Shown here in pieces: positions 11,124 to 21,664 of a DNA stretch of 64,000 nucleotides; the stretch's first letter is position 1; every line of letters starts with the position of its first letter. This DNA comes from Armillaria gallica. Its lineage: Eukaryota > Basidiomycota > Agaricomycetes > Agaricales > Physalacriaceae. The translations under genes and the position numbers were made by a program. The notes below the pieces were generated by a model, which made no database searches, was not told the origin of the DNA, and saw nothing but the letters and a program-made list of their open reading frames with translations. The stretch is taken from positions 62,001 through 126,000 of the forward strand of contig JBANDB010000010.1 in assembly GCA_037576215.1 (NCBI GenBank), in the 5' to 3' direction.

Positions 11124-12567
11124 AGCCATCAATTTCTATAACGAAACAGACGATGACCCCTCGATTCCCATTCCTGCGTTGCTAAGGCAAGCAACCTATT
11201 TAAACCTTTATAATTATTTCGCCTACGAGTTACCATTTGCCGCGGTTTGGGGAAGAACCCAAGCCGGGAACGATTATTTTATTAGGAAACAGGCCAATCT
11301 CCCAGCCGACGAGATTCTACAGTATGAGGCGGAACGAAATGCTCGCCTCCTGTGGAACCAAATACACCCAAATGCCGTATTGGAGAACTTCCTCCCTTAC
11401 GAAGAAGCCGCACAGGAGATCGAGATCCAGGAACCGATGCCAGATGAGCCCCCGGTAGCACCTCCCCGAAACACTAACACGTTTGCTTATACCACCAGAC
11501 AAACGGCACCAGGAACGTACCAACCCGGGTACGCACCTTTTGCTGGTGGCGGTCATGGAGCCGGAGGAGGCGGACCACCAGCACAGCCACCTCCCGCTCC
11601 CCCAGTACGAGTAATGCTACCACGATTCCCAGCACCCCCTGGGATGCCAGACCCACCCATACCTTGGGAACTACAAGCTGGAGCGATAGCCCCCTTCGAC
11701 GACTTCAAACCAAAACTCTTGAAAGAGGTCGACGATTTTCTAGGGGACTCCGACGACATCGCCCGCTTCTTCCTAAAGTGTGAGTTGCATTTTGATGCCT
11801 TTAACCGACACTTCCGCCACCACCCGCACAAGGTCGTCTTCTGCGTCTCTCGACTCTCAGGAGACGCTGGAAGATGGTGGCAGTTGTGCGCTAAAGTCAT
11901 AGGAAAAACGGCAGACGGCGAACAACAGTATCCAACCTGCGACGAGTTCCAGGTGGAACTCAACAAAAGGTTCTGGAAAGACGCCGACTCGCAGTTAAGG
12001 TATGCACAGTGGGAAAAGCTAAAGCAATCGGAATACAAGGATGGCGACAAGTTCTTCCAAATCTTTGAAGAACTGGCCTACCACGCCGGGGTACGTAATA
12101 ACGACCAGATAATGCTCCAGCAGATCAAAAAGGCCGCCCGCCAGACGAGTAAAAATACTATATACTCATCAGACGGGGACGTACCGATCGACTACCCAGC
12201 GTGGAAAGCCCGCCTACTCCGGATCGATCTCAATTGGCGCCTCCGACAGGCAGAAGGAACAGCAGGAACGACAGCCCGACCACAGAAGATGACCACGCCT
12301 GTACAGGGTGGTCAAACCAGAGCCCCTGTACCGACGACAAGTACGGTTACAGGAACTACCTATGGAGGACGCGGACAGCCGATGAATATCGACAAAGCAA
12401 CGGCAAAAACAGTGTGCTTTGGATGTGGCAAGCTAGGCCACTTCAAGCGCGACTGTCCAACTACCGCGCCCAAAACCCGAGCTGAGTCTTTGCGACGCGC
12501 AAACACTTACTGGGATAGGAAAGAAGGCCTCTCAACGATTGAGGAGGTAAAAGAGACCGCCGTCTAG
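10342..12567 (+). CDS. gag: Gag polyprotein of chromovirus
   Basis: A 741-codon ORF. ATG 10342 is the second AUG of the predicted transcript. A shorter form from the in-frame ATG 11110 (residue 257) would drop the part overlapping the accessory ORF. Residues 1-256 are Ser/Pro-rich and low in complexity. The capsid-like retrotransposon gag domain lies at about residues 450-610 (FLKCELHFDAFNRHF, GDAGRWWQ, ELNKRFW). A CCHC zinc knuckle (CFGCGKLGHFKRDC) lies at 692-705 and would bind genomic RNA. It assembles the cytoplasmic virus-like particle. The frame ends in TAG at 12565-12567, while the adjoining frame (-1) stays open, which points to a ribosomal frameshift or an intervening mutation. Confidence 0.9.
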   Translation: MASRSSSSHPDSSHPYHADRSHSTTSLDSETTKRRSTFLSRLLPRSRREALLPLPEGARLRSTSPPTIPLPIMPHLSLEPPHLAQSPEPTVAGDTEWAATLDPSQPPILQHPQPVSLPASSGIISTPPTAPTSPRPPSSRPINLSRPLSRHSSLYRSVNPSPAPQTPGAVAGEHNLEGLPSDPPEQVRGNSSPSDSGSDHSHHPSSRAHQRSLASRPPSVASQHVPLPLSQDSGSMESLSRPPSRRASTRPTTPARMTLTEAINFYNETDDDPSIPIPALLRQATYLNLYNYFAYELPFAAVWGRTQAGNDYFIRKQANLPADEILQYEAERNARLLWNQIHPNAVLENFLPYEEAAQEIEIQEPMPDEPPVAPPRNTNTFAYTTRQTAPGTYQPGYAPFAGGGHGAGGGGPPAQPPPAPPVRVMLPRFPAPPGMPDPPIPWELQAGAIAPFDDFKPKLLKEVDDFLGDSDDIARFFLKCELHFDAFNRHFRHHPHKVVFCVSRLSGDAGRWWQLCAKVIGKTADGEQQYPTCDEFQVELNKRFWKDADSQLRYAQWEKLKQSEYKDGDKFFQIFEELAYHAGVRNNDQIMLQQIKKAARQTSKNTIYSSDGDVPIDYPAWKARLLRIDLNWRLRQAEGTAGTTARPQKMTTPVQGGQTRAPVPTTSTVTGTTYGGRGQPMNIDKATAKTVCFGCGKLGHFKRDCPTTAPKTRAESLRRANTYWDRKEGLSTIEEVKETAV

Positions 12568-13040
12568 ATGATGATTCAGTCTATTCGGCGGCCCGAGGTT
12601 TAGTTTCGGCTGGTACGCCTATCGCATCTCATGATTGTACTTATATATCGCCTGTAGTATCAAACGCGCATTCGAATATACCCGCGACTTCGCAATCAGA
12701 CCAGGAACTAAACTTGAATCAAGCTACGCCTAACGAAGCGATAATCGTGGCAGTGGGACTGTCAACGATTCCAGGAACGGGCGCGGTAGTCATTGAGCTA
12801 CCGGCTCAGCATTTGGCAAGTAACCTATTACAGGCGAAAGCGGATGGCAAGGCGACCACCAGATCGCCACCCATCATAACGGTGGGGCACCAGTCGAGGC
12901 CTTTCTTGGAGAAAGCCGCAGTGACGAATGACCGACCGGATGGGGCAGGAGGGCAGACAGCTATGCTCCCGCGTAAACGTCCCCTCACTGAAATCGCAGC
13001 TCTACGGGGTCCCTGCCGTGCAGGGAGTTTCGAGGAATAG
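12568..13040 (+). CDS. gag-pol linker frame (open in -1 frame)
   Basis: In the -1 frame relative to gag the sequence is open across the gag stop and on to a TAG at 13038-13040. It is coding-like (DDDSVYSAARGLVSAG; QATPNEAIIVAVGLS), with no ATG of its own early on. The pol frame, again -1 from this one, is open from 12992, so the two overlap by about 49 nt. This gives a stair of gag, linker and pol, each one frame back. The linker probably belongs to the Gag-Pol precursor ahead of the protease. Either two -1 frameshifts are used, or this copy carries two indels. Confidence 0.45.
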
Positions 13041-13210
13041 CCTCGGCGAAACCTCCCCTGGTAAAAGAGACTTGCTCACGGGCTGCAGAGTGTAAATCCC
13101 ACGACGGGGCTCTGAAGACAGCAACGGAGGCCAGCTCCCGCAACACTGGACCTAGGAAAGCTAAGGACGATACAATCGACTTAGGATCTACGGATGAGGC
13201 CTCGAACGAC

Positions 13211-16200
13211 ATGAATCGCGACGCCAAGATACCGAACCAAGAGAAGACGAGGGACGCAAGGGTCTATTTGCTCCCCGTCCTGAAGAACCCAGAGGACGAA
13301 CCGGAGTCAGGTAAGTGCCCCCGATCAGTTGCCAATGCCTATCGTGGCGAAGGGCGACCTGACGAAGGGGGAACGCCGAATGAAACGAGGATCCCGGTCA
13401 TCACAGAGACGGGCCCGAAGGAACCAGGTGAAGGCGACTGTTACTCAACGGTGAGAAGCGTAGGCAATCGTTGCGCAACAGTGACAGCCCACCTTGTCAC
13501 TCCTTCCAGGAGCGGCGCCTTCGCGGAAAGCTACTCCCGTTCCACGACCGACCAGAAAGCCGCAGGTTTGGAAGCTGCTAGCGCCCAGGCAGTACAAAGG
13601 GGGCATCAGGTAGCTTTTATTGAAACACCTGATCACGAGGATATTACTAGTTTCATGATGAACAGGAACGCTAAATTAACCCCTTTAGACTTAGAAAATG
13701 CGGTGACCTCACCGACGGTAGTCGCGCCCGTATGGGGCGACGCGAAGGTTGAAGAGGCCCCGCAACTGTCCCGAACCTATACAAAGGGACAGACCTATAG
13801 AGAATGGCTCAAACCATTCGGAGCAGAGTGGACTCTACGTGGCGTAGTACAAGCGCGGACGGAGTCAGAAGCAAAGGCAATTCTTAAAAACTGGATTCAC
13901 AAAGCACGTACAGAAGAAGTTGTGGACTCATTGATCGAAGCAATGAGGGGGATGAAGCGAATTGACGCACTCTGGTGGCTTCACGAGCTACAAGAACCAA
14001 AGCGACTTATCAGCGCGTTAAGCGATAAAGGAAAAGACCTGGTGATCCCCGTCATGCTCGGGGCTCCAGGAACAATTTCCCATATCTCTACAACCGTGTT
14101 GGTAGACAGCGGATGCACCAGTAGCGCCATCAATCGAAAATTCGTTAAACAACATCACATCCCGACCCGACCAACGGCCGCCCCAATCCCGGTCTACAAT
14201 GCTGACGGAACCAAAAACTCGGGAGGATCAATTACCGAATACGCCGAGATCGAACTCAAAATCGGGGATCATTCTGAACGAATAGATCTAGCCGTAACAG
14301 ATCTCGGTGATAAAGAGATCTTCCTTGGTCACGACTGGTTAGCCCGGCATAACCCCATCATCAATTGGAAAACTGGAGGATTAACGTTTGCACGATGCGA
14401 ATGCCATAAAAATCCATTCACGTTACCTGATGCGGATCCCGACGACAAATGGGACGAGGAATTGGACGAAGGGGATACTATCCTAGCAATAGATTTCACG
14501 CGGGCTATTCTCATACGGGCACATCACGCCAATGACTTAGCCGCCGCGGCCAACGCAGACAAGGAAACTAAGACGTTCGAAGAAATGGTCCCAGAATGGT
14601 GTCGGGATTTCAACGATCTGTTCGACAAGGACAGCTTCGATGAACTTCCTGACCCAAAGACGTGGGACCACGCCATCGAACTTACTCCAAATGCAAGCGC
14701 CAATCTAGACTGCAAGGTATACCCTTTGAACCGAAACGAACAAGCGGAACTCGACAAGTTCTTAGACGAGAACCTCTCGAGTGGACGAATACGACCATCT
14801 AAGTCACCCATGGCTTCGCCATTCTTCTTCGTTAAAAAGAAGGACGGCAAGCTGCGACCAGTCCAGGATTATAGGAAACTCAACGAGATGACGATTAAAA
14901 ACCGTTATCCTCTTCCCTTAATCTCAGAACTAATGGACAAGTTGCGGGGGGCTAAGTATTTTTCCAAGCTTGACGTTCGATGGGGATACAACAATGTGCG
15001 CATCAAAAGCGGTGACGAATGGAAGGCGGCATTTAGAACTAATCGCGGGTTGTTCGAACCCACGGTTATGTTCTTTGGGCTCACCAATTCGCCTGCCACC
15101 TTCCAATGGATGATGAATGACATCTTCAAAAACCTCATTGCATCAGGCGACGTCACCGTTTACCTTGATGACATCCTCATCATGTCCAAAACCAAGGAAG
15201 AGCATCGCCGCATCACGCGCGAAGTCCTAAGACTTCTCCGAAAGAACAAACTATTTCTTAAAGCGGAAAAATGCGAGTTCGAGACCTTGGAAACGGAATA
15301 CCTCGGAGTCATCATCAGCGAAGGAAGCATTCGCATGGACCCAGTCAAGATCGCAGGAATCGCAGACTGGCCTGTACCAATCAAGAAGGTGCAGCTACAG
15401 TCGTTCCTAGGCTTTACCAATTTCTATAGACGATTCATCAAAGGATACAGCAGGGTCGTTAAACCAATGACCCAGCTAACAGGGAACGATCCGTGGAAAT
15501 GGGGAAAAGCGCAACAGGACGCGTTCGAAGAATTAAAACGCCTATTAGCCGAAGAGGTGGTATTGGCAATACCCACCGAGGAAGGAAAATTCCGCGTAGA
15601 GGCGGATGCAAGTGAGGGAGCGATAGGTGCGGTATTGACGCAGGAGCAGGATGGAAAATGGCGCCCGGTCGCATTTTTATCCAAATCCCTCACCACGACA
15701 GAACGAAATTACGAAATTTACGACAAGGAACTGCTCGCGATAATGATCGCGCTCGACGAGTGGAGGCATTACCTAATGGGTGCAGCTCAGGACTTCGAAA
15801 TATGGACGGATCACCAGAATCTCCAGTATTTCCGAAAACCCCAGAAACTCAATCGGCGACAAGCGCGATGGGTTACTGAACTGGCCGAATACCACTTTAC
15901 CCTCCACCACAAGTCAGGGACCGCAAACAAAAAAGCCGACTTACTTAGTCGCAGAGCAGACCACGAGCAGGGAAAGGAGGACAACGATGAGGTTATCGTC
16001 CTCAAACCCGAGCATTTCCGGGCCCTAGTCATGCCCACTATCGAGGAAACCCATTCCAAGATAAAGCAAGCCACGCTCGACCACCACCGATGGGACAAGA
16101 ACATTGCGACCTCCCTAAACCACGACCGAGGACTGAAGATGAATGATGGGTTAATCTATTACGATTCCCGCATTTATGTTCCTTCTGACCACGCGTTAAG

Positions 16201-17500
16201 AGGTGAGATAATCGCACAAGTTCACGACCACATCACGGCGGGACACCCCGGCATAGAAAAGACTAAAGAACTCGTGCTACGAGAATATTGGTGGCCTAGG
16301 ATGAAAAAGGACATAGAAGATTATGTCCGCGGCTGCGAGACGTGCCAGAGAACCAAGTCCAGCACTCAAGCAAAGGCAGCACCGCTTCATCCAAACGCCA
16401 TCCCATCCCGACCCTGGACTCACATCTCCGTCGACATGGTGACTGGTTTACCAAAGAGCAACGGTTTTGACGCAATCCTAATGATCGTCGACCGTTTCTC
16501 CAAGGAGATCATACCAGTCGCATGCACCACGGAGATGTCATCGGAAGGGTGGGCCAAGATTCTACGAGACGAAGTCTACGCCAAGCACGGAATGCCACAG
16601 GTCGTTATCAGCGATCGGGGCTCCGTGTTTGTATCCAAGTTCATGAAAGACCTTTATGACTTACTACAGATCAAGGCAAACGTATCCACCGCCTACCACC
16701 CACAAACTGACGGACAGACGGAGCGGGTGAATCAGGAGGTTGAAAAATACCTCCGGATTTTCGTCAATCACCGTCAGAATGACTGGGCGGAATGGCTCTC
16801 CCTCGCGGCTTTCTCTCACAATAACCGCGCCCACTCCGCAACGGGTAAAAGTCCCTTCGAGGTTACCCATGGCTATATCGTCGAGGTCCTCCCTGGTGCC
16901 GTACGACCCCGAGCACCCTTTAGAACACCGGCCTCCTCCACCTTCGTTTCAGATATACAGAAAATCCACGCCGAGGCTAAGCAAGCACTCGAAAAAGCCG
17001 CCGACCAGATGAAAGCCCAATACGACAAAAAGAAAAGACCTGCAGTTGATTACTCGGTGGGAGACAAAGTGTGGCTCGATACGAGCAATCTGGCACTTCC
17101 ACGTCCGAAGAAAAAACTTGCAGACAAAAAAACGGGCCCCTTCCCTATCATCGCCAAAATCGGAGCTTCGGCGTACAAATTAAAACTCCCTCCAGGCTGG
17201 CGCATCCATCCAGTATTCAACGAATCACTCCTGACGCCCTATACGCCACCCGCATTCCCTAATCAGGAACAGCCGCCTCCGCCACCACCCGCCCTTGTTG
17301 ACGGGGAGGAGCACTATGAAATCGAGCGCGTACTTGACCATAGAGACCGAAAGGTCCGAGGAAAGGCTGGCGAACCGTGGCACTGGGTCACGGACTACTT
17401 CGTCAAATGGAAAGGATATGGACCGGAATCCAACAGCTGGGTAAAGGAAGACGACATGGACGCCGATGAACTAGTCGACGAATACCTCGCAGAAAAGTGA
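13211..17500 (+). CDS. pol: Pol polyprotein of chromovirus (PR-RT-RH-IN-chromodomain)
   Basis: A 1,429-codon ORF; the frame is open from 12992, and ATG 13211 is the first Met. The aspartic protease has DSG at residues 299-301. Reverse transcriptase has the YLDD catalytic box at 651-654. RNase H begins with the catalytic Asp in VEADAS near 799. Integrase has an HHCC zinc region (H...H...CETC, about 1006-1050) and D1075, D1135 and E1171, a D-35-E spacing. A chromodomain at about 1369-1427 (YEIERVLDHR, FVKWKGYGPESNSW) would direct insertion to modified chromatin. All catalytic residues are present, so this copy may be active if the upstream frames can be joined. Confidence 0.95.
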   Translation: MNRDAKIPNQEKTRDARVYLLPVLKNPEDEPESGKCPRSVANAYRGEGRPDEGGTPNETRIPVITETGPKEPGEGDCYSTVRSVGNRCATVTAHLVTPSRSGAFAESYSRSTTDQKAAGLEAASAQAVQRGHQVAFIETPDHEDITSFMMNRNAKLTPLDLENAVTSPTVVAPVWGDAKVEEAPQLSRTYTKGQTYREWLKPFGAEWTLRGVVQARTESEAKAILKNWIHKARTEEVVDSLIEAMRGMKRIDALWWLHELQEPKRLISALSDKGKDLVIPVMLGAPGTISHISTTVLVDSGCTSSAINRKFVKQHHIPTRPTAAPIPVYNADGTKNSGGSITEYAEIELKIGDHSERIDLAVTDLGDKEIFLGHDWLARHNPIINWKTGGLTFARCECHKNPFTLPDADPDDKWDEELDEGDTILAIDFTRAILIRAHHANDLAAAANADKETKTFEEMVPEWCRDFNDLFDKDSFDELPDPKTWDHAIELTPNASANLDCKVYPLNRNEQAELDKFLDENLSSGRIRPSKSPMASPFFFVKKKDGKLRPVQDYRKLNEMTIKNRYPLPLISELMDKLRGAKYFSKLDVRWGYNNVRIKSGDEWKAAFRTNRGLFEPTVMFFGLTNSPATFQWMMNDIFKNLIASGDVTVYLDDILIMSKTKEEHRRITREVLRLLRKNKLFLKAEKCEFETLETEYLGVIISEGSIRMDPVKIAGIADWPVPIKKVQLQSFLGFTNFYRRFIKGYSRVVKPMTQLTGNDPWKWGKAQQDAFEELKRLLAEEVVLAIPTEEGKFRVEADASEGAIGAVLTQEQDGKWRPVAFLSKSLTTTERNYEIYDKELLAIMIALDEWRHYLMGAAQDFEIWTDHQNLQYFRKPQKLNRRQARWVTELAEYHFTLHHKSGTANKKADLLSRRADHEQGKEDNDEVIVLKPEHFRALVMPTIEETHSKIKQATLDHHRWDKNIATSLNHDRGLKMNDGLIYYDSRIYVPSDHALRGEIIAQVHDHITAGHPGIEKTKELVLREYWWPRMKKDIEDYVRGCETCQRTKSSTQAKAAPLHPNAIPSRPWTHISVDMVTGLPKSNGFDAILMIVDRFSKEIIPVACTTEMSSEGWAKILRDEVYAKHGMPQVVISDRGSVFVSKFMKDLYDLLQIKANVSTAYHPQTDGQTERVNQEVEKYLRIFVNHRQNDWAEWLSLAAFSHNNRAHSATGKSPFEVTHGYIVEVLPGAVRPRAPFRTPASSTFVSDIQKIHAEAKQALEKAADQMKAQYDKKKRPAVDYSVGDKVWLDTSNLALPRPKKKLADKKTGPFPIIAKIGASAYKLKLPPGWRIHPVFNESLLTPYTPPAFPNQEQPPPPPPALVDGEEHYEIERVLDHRDRKVRGKAGEPWHWVTDYFVKWKGYGPESNSWVKEDDMDADELVDEYLAEK

Positions 17501-17661
17501 ATCGCACCGAACAAGAGACAGGAGATTGGCAGTCCTATACGGACCCATTCACTGGTCGAAAAGTTTGGTACGACCAAGAACTCGACTGGGATTGGTTTGG
17601 TGGCAACGACGACCCCTCGACAAGCTCGAAATCGCCGTACGAAGCAACAGAAATCCCATAA
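17497..17661 (+). CDS. small post-pol ORF in -1 frame
   Basis: Immediately at the pol stop the -1 frame is open for 54 codons and ends in TAA at 17659-17661. It is acidic and Trp/Tyr-rich (WQSYTDPFTGRKVWYDQE, LDWDWFGG). It has no ATG; a GTG overlaps the pol stop codon. It could be reached by a frameshift near the end of pol or may be a relic of a longer C-terminus. Its amino-acid make-up is unlike random translation, which is why it is listed. Confidence 0.3.
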   Translation: MNRTEQETGDWQSYTDPFTGRKVWYDQELDWDWFGGNDDPSTSSKSPYEATEIP

Positions 17662-18016
17662 ACAAACACAGTCGAGCCCTATAACGGGGGATAGCCAACG
17701 GGCCCTCATTCACGACTTCTAACGACAAAATACCTCATGTCCTCCTTCATGCTTCCTTTCACTCACGACTTCCAAGATGACCAATATTCCACTAGAAAGC
17801 GCTCAATAATCGGATGGGTCCAACCGGCGTCCAGGATCTAGTTTTCCACTCGCGTCACCACCATATGAAAAGTCCCCGTTCCCTCTGGGCGAACAAGGCC
17901 TTTGGGACAAGCTGCAGCGCATATGGCATTTCTCCGAAACACTAGATGTCTCTGGGGACGGCATGACGATGAAGGAGACGGAAACTGGACTTACTAGCAG
18001 TTGGGACACCTGCCTT

Positions 18017-18026
18017 AGGGGGGGGG
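18017..18026 (+). other. polypurine tract
   Basis: AGGGGGGGGG lies 3 bases upstream of the 3' LTR. It is the usual RNase H-resistant primer for plus-strand DNA synthesis in LTR elements. Confidence 0.85.
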
Positions 18027-18029
18027 TAA

Positions 18030-18572
18030 TGTTACGATTTATTCGTTTTCAGGCATCTTATCTAATCTATGGAAGATAAGATAAGATGCTTACTCACCCA
18101 CGATCTTTAGACCCGCGACTCCCGGAGAGTCTTCATAAATCTCCACATCGCTAACACGTCACAGCTCGGTTGACGTGTACTCGACCAAGGGGTATCAACG
18201 ACCCGTGCACCGACACGTAGCAATGTGTGGGAGTAACACGTACTGGATACGTGCTAGCTCCGATAAACCTTGTGCTACACTCGGTTACCGTGTGTTATTA
18301 TCGGCTACTGTGTATTTGGCTTATTCACTTTCTAACACGGTAGTCACCTCTTAGGACCATTTACAGACCCTCACTTTACTATATAAGTAGCTTACTCAAA
18401 GCCTGTATTTCCCTAGCTTTGAGCTAAAGTTTATTCATACCGAACAACCTCCTACTCTGCTAAGAGCTCCTAAAGTGAGTCTTGGGCGTCAATCATCACA
18501 AGGGCTAGACGGTGACTGTACGAACGCGATACAGCCGATCTATTCACCTTTGATTGAAGTTCGGGTCTTACA
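18030..18572 (+). repeat. 3' LTR of chromovirus
   Basis: 543 bp, identical to the 5' LTR except for T at 18309 (C in the 5' copy), followed directly by the CACTC target duplication. Confidence 0.97.
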
Positions 18573-21500
18573 CACTCAAGGGACTGATACTATATGAAAC
18601 TGGCTGAAACTGATCCTAAGTCTGCTCTGAGACTACTCAAGTGGGTGATGATAACAATGGTGAAAGAGAAATGGTAAAAACTCCAATGGTGTGAAAGTGA
18701 AACAATGACAGCCTATAAAAGATAATGGGGGCAAGGTATGGCATGGCGGTCACATATTGGCATAGTATGAGTGCGCACCAATAGTGTTAAGAGTGAAGAG
18801 CACATAGCAAAGGACTCTTCACAGTTAAAAACCATGGAATAACTCTGGTGAGCTCAAGAGTTGACGTGCAATTGAGAATATGCTGGGGTAAACTGTATAT
18901 TGCCATAGAACAGTGAATAGCCATGGTTTACTGGCGATAGACTAGTGCATGACAATAATTGATATAGTCTGGGTCAACTAGAGATGAACTGCCCTGTAAC
19001 TACGTTTTCTAGCTAGTTTTTATACTACTAGTACAAATTTATAAATAGAGTAACTAATGTGAGATTTAGTAAGGCTGTAAGGCCTTGGCTTTGTAAAAAT
19101 CATAGGAACATATGGTACTTTGTCTTCTAAAGTAACAGCAACTTGTCAATGTTGCTGTGTATGGACGTGAACAGTATGGTTTTGCTGAACAATGAGCAGA
19201 TCAATAGGTGCTGTTTAGCTGCAGATTTCTGGGCGATAGCCATCATGCTGAGGAGTATGCATGGGGCAACATTTTCTTGAGGCCTTGGCGAAGTAACAGT
19301 CTTAGTAAACATGGTCTGTAGTTGCTGTAGCTGCAATTGCCGTAGCTGGGAGGGTACTCATGTCTATCACATCATTTTCATTAAGTGATCAATGAGCACG
19401 TCAACTGAGTGCTTCTGAGTGATGTGTCAATTCTGTATTGGGGTGATTGTTGATCAAAGGTGCCTTGCTGTGATGAAGTATGGCAATTATGATGTGTGGC
19501 AAGATGGGATGGATAACAAAGCACATGAGGAGTAGTTGCCATGGGATAAAAGTGGTATCAGTGTGTGTGCAATCATTGGTTTGCTGAAAGTCCATTGAAG
19601 GGACAGTAGTGTTAATTAGCAGGGAAAATCTATGAATTCTGAGTGTACAGAGCCTGGAGGCTCATCACTGACACAACTCAATAACACCTACACCTCTTGC
19701 CTAAATCAGAGAGTCAAAATAGCTTTCACAAATGGTAGGTGGGGGAGCATACTGATCATCATCTGGAATGTCAGACTTCTCTGCCTGATTTTCTTCCTCC
19801 TGCAAATTGTCATTGTTCATTTCCTCATAGTTGGTTGTCCTTGAGGGTGCATGTCATGCACGACAATGACGAGCATTTCTGGTGTCAGCATGCCTTAAAA
19901 GGATGTATGATCTAATGAGCAATGAGGTGGCTCCAAACGACTGTAAGACGTACCATGCACAATATAGGGCCTGACTATGCTGTTGTGCAGCCACCCACTG
20001 ATCCAGGGTATCATAGAAACAAGGACAACCAGGTGCCATTGTGATTAATTTATAAGTGATGCTGTGTAAGGTAATTCTGCCCTTCAGGTGGAATAGCCAG
20101 AATGCCCAGTACTGGGCTCATGGTACAATAAATTTTTGAGAGCTTCTGTTCTACCCAGCAGACACTGGTAATCAGTAGGGGAGAAATGTAGAGTATACTA
20201 AATGCTTGCCGTGCATATAATTTTCTATCAGAGCAAGCATTGGTGAGATGTGCTAGAACAAGTTGTGGAATAATTGAGTGTCGTTCCAACTGAAGTCAGT
20301 GTGTCTAAGGTGATTTCTAGACACAGTCAAGCCTGGTGTGGATGTGAGTAATCTTAAACTGGGTGCCAGAAAGGTTGCTCAGGAAGCTGGAATATGTCAC
20401 ACAAGGAGTAGGATATTAGACTTCAGATTGCAGGGCAAACTATTGTAAAGCCATACCACTATTTAGTAAAGTGCAGGTATCTGAGGTATTGGCTTGACCT
20501 TCCTAGGTTTGGTTTTGAGTGACTTGGGAATAAATCAGGTCAACATGAATGTGCATATGGCCTTCGTTGCCATGACTGTCTGGATAATGCTTGAGGTAGA
20601 CTAGTGGAATGGGCCACAATGTTACACAACATCAACATAGCACTGATTCAATGGCAGCTGTGGGCCAGGTGGCTGTCTGGACCAATCTGGACTTCTCTTG
20701 CAGCTTGGTGTTTGCCATCAAGATGCCTGACCAAAACAATGCTTGCTCAATGGCTACCACAAACTCATTCATGTAGGTCCTTAGCCATCAACAACCTTAG
20801 GCGACAGCTGACTGGGAGTAGGGTTCTCTGGTGTGGCCATGCACAACAGAAAAAGGGCAAACTGCCCATACTGAGGTCACTGTGGTGTGTATTATACCTT
20901 TGTACACGGGATTTTACTCTGATTCTGTCCTACAGGCCACAGTGTTGGGACTGGAAGATCTTGTTGTACAAGTATGTCTTCTCAAGGCATGGAATAGCAC
21001 TGATCATATCACACTAGACATCCTGTGCTGCAACATCTGGGATGCAATACTTGGGTCTTGCAGATATGCAGGCATCACTGTGTGGTCGTTCATGGAAACT
21101 CAGAGTCAGTTGAACAGATGTGGGCTCAATCAGGGGCTTGGTACCCCAACCACTCCCAGTGGGAAGTGGTGGTAATTCGGGCAAAGTTGTAACAGTATTC
21201 ATTGTGGTCTAGGAGAATAGCAGGCATGTCCTTGGAGTAACATAGATACTTGCAGCCATTCAGGTGGGCCATTGGTAGTCAGCAACTATTCCCCATACAA
21301 TAGAAAAACATAATGAAGGTGAGCCAGGCAACTGTCAGGTCAGCCTGCAGGATTTTACTGATGGCTAGTCCCAAAGAAACTGCACTAATGTATGAGGATC
21401 ATCAGGAAGTCACTAAGGGGTGACACTAGTGGCTCATCTATGCAAGAACCACGACATGTTTAGAGTGGTCAGCCAACGTCACAAACAAGAAGCAGTGACA

Positions 21501-21664
21501 TACCAGAATCCAAATCCATCTGGGCCAAAGGTGGCCACCATCATAGTGAATTGCTGTTTTCCCCTTCACCAACTTTATCAATCTTTGTACCCACGAAAGA
21601 AAACAGAATGGACATGACCAACAGCCTGGAAGAGCAAGCGCAAGAACAATCAGGGTCATTTCTT
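18573..21664. other. no supported gene; decayed repeat DNA
   Basis: About 3 kb of CpG-poor, TG/CA-rich sequence. Only short ORFs without recognisable domains are present on both strands. It resumes the same background as 8869-9579 across the chromovirus insertion. Confidence 0.5.

Larger units (their letters stand above)
9580..18572 (+). mobile_element. complete Ty3/gypsy chromovirus LTR retrotransposon
   Basis: Full-length 8,993-bp element. Two 543-bp LTRs (TG...CA ends) differ at a single site (C at 9859, T at 18309). CACTC flanks both sides (9575-9579 and 18573-18577), a 5-bp target duplication. The order is 5' LTR, primer site, an accessory ORF overlapping gag, gag with a CCHC knuckle, a short out-of-frame ORF, then pol (protease, RT, RNase H, integrase, chromodomain), a small post-pol ORF and a G-rich polypurine tract. 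Integrase after RT plus a C-terminal chromodomain places it in the chromovirus branch of Metaviridae. The stretch 17662-18016 is untranslated. LTR identity and intact domains indicate a recent insertion. Confidence 0.97.

Noticed and set aside
13445..17700. Many antisense ORFs across pol
   Set aside because: They are shadows of the GC-rich pol frame and have no domains of their own.
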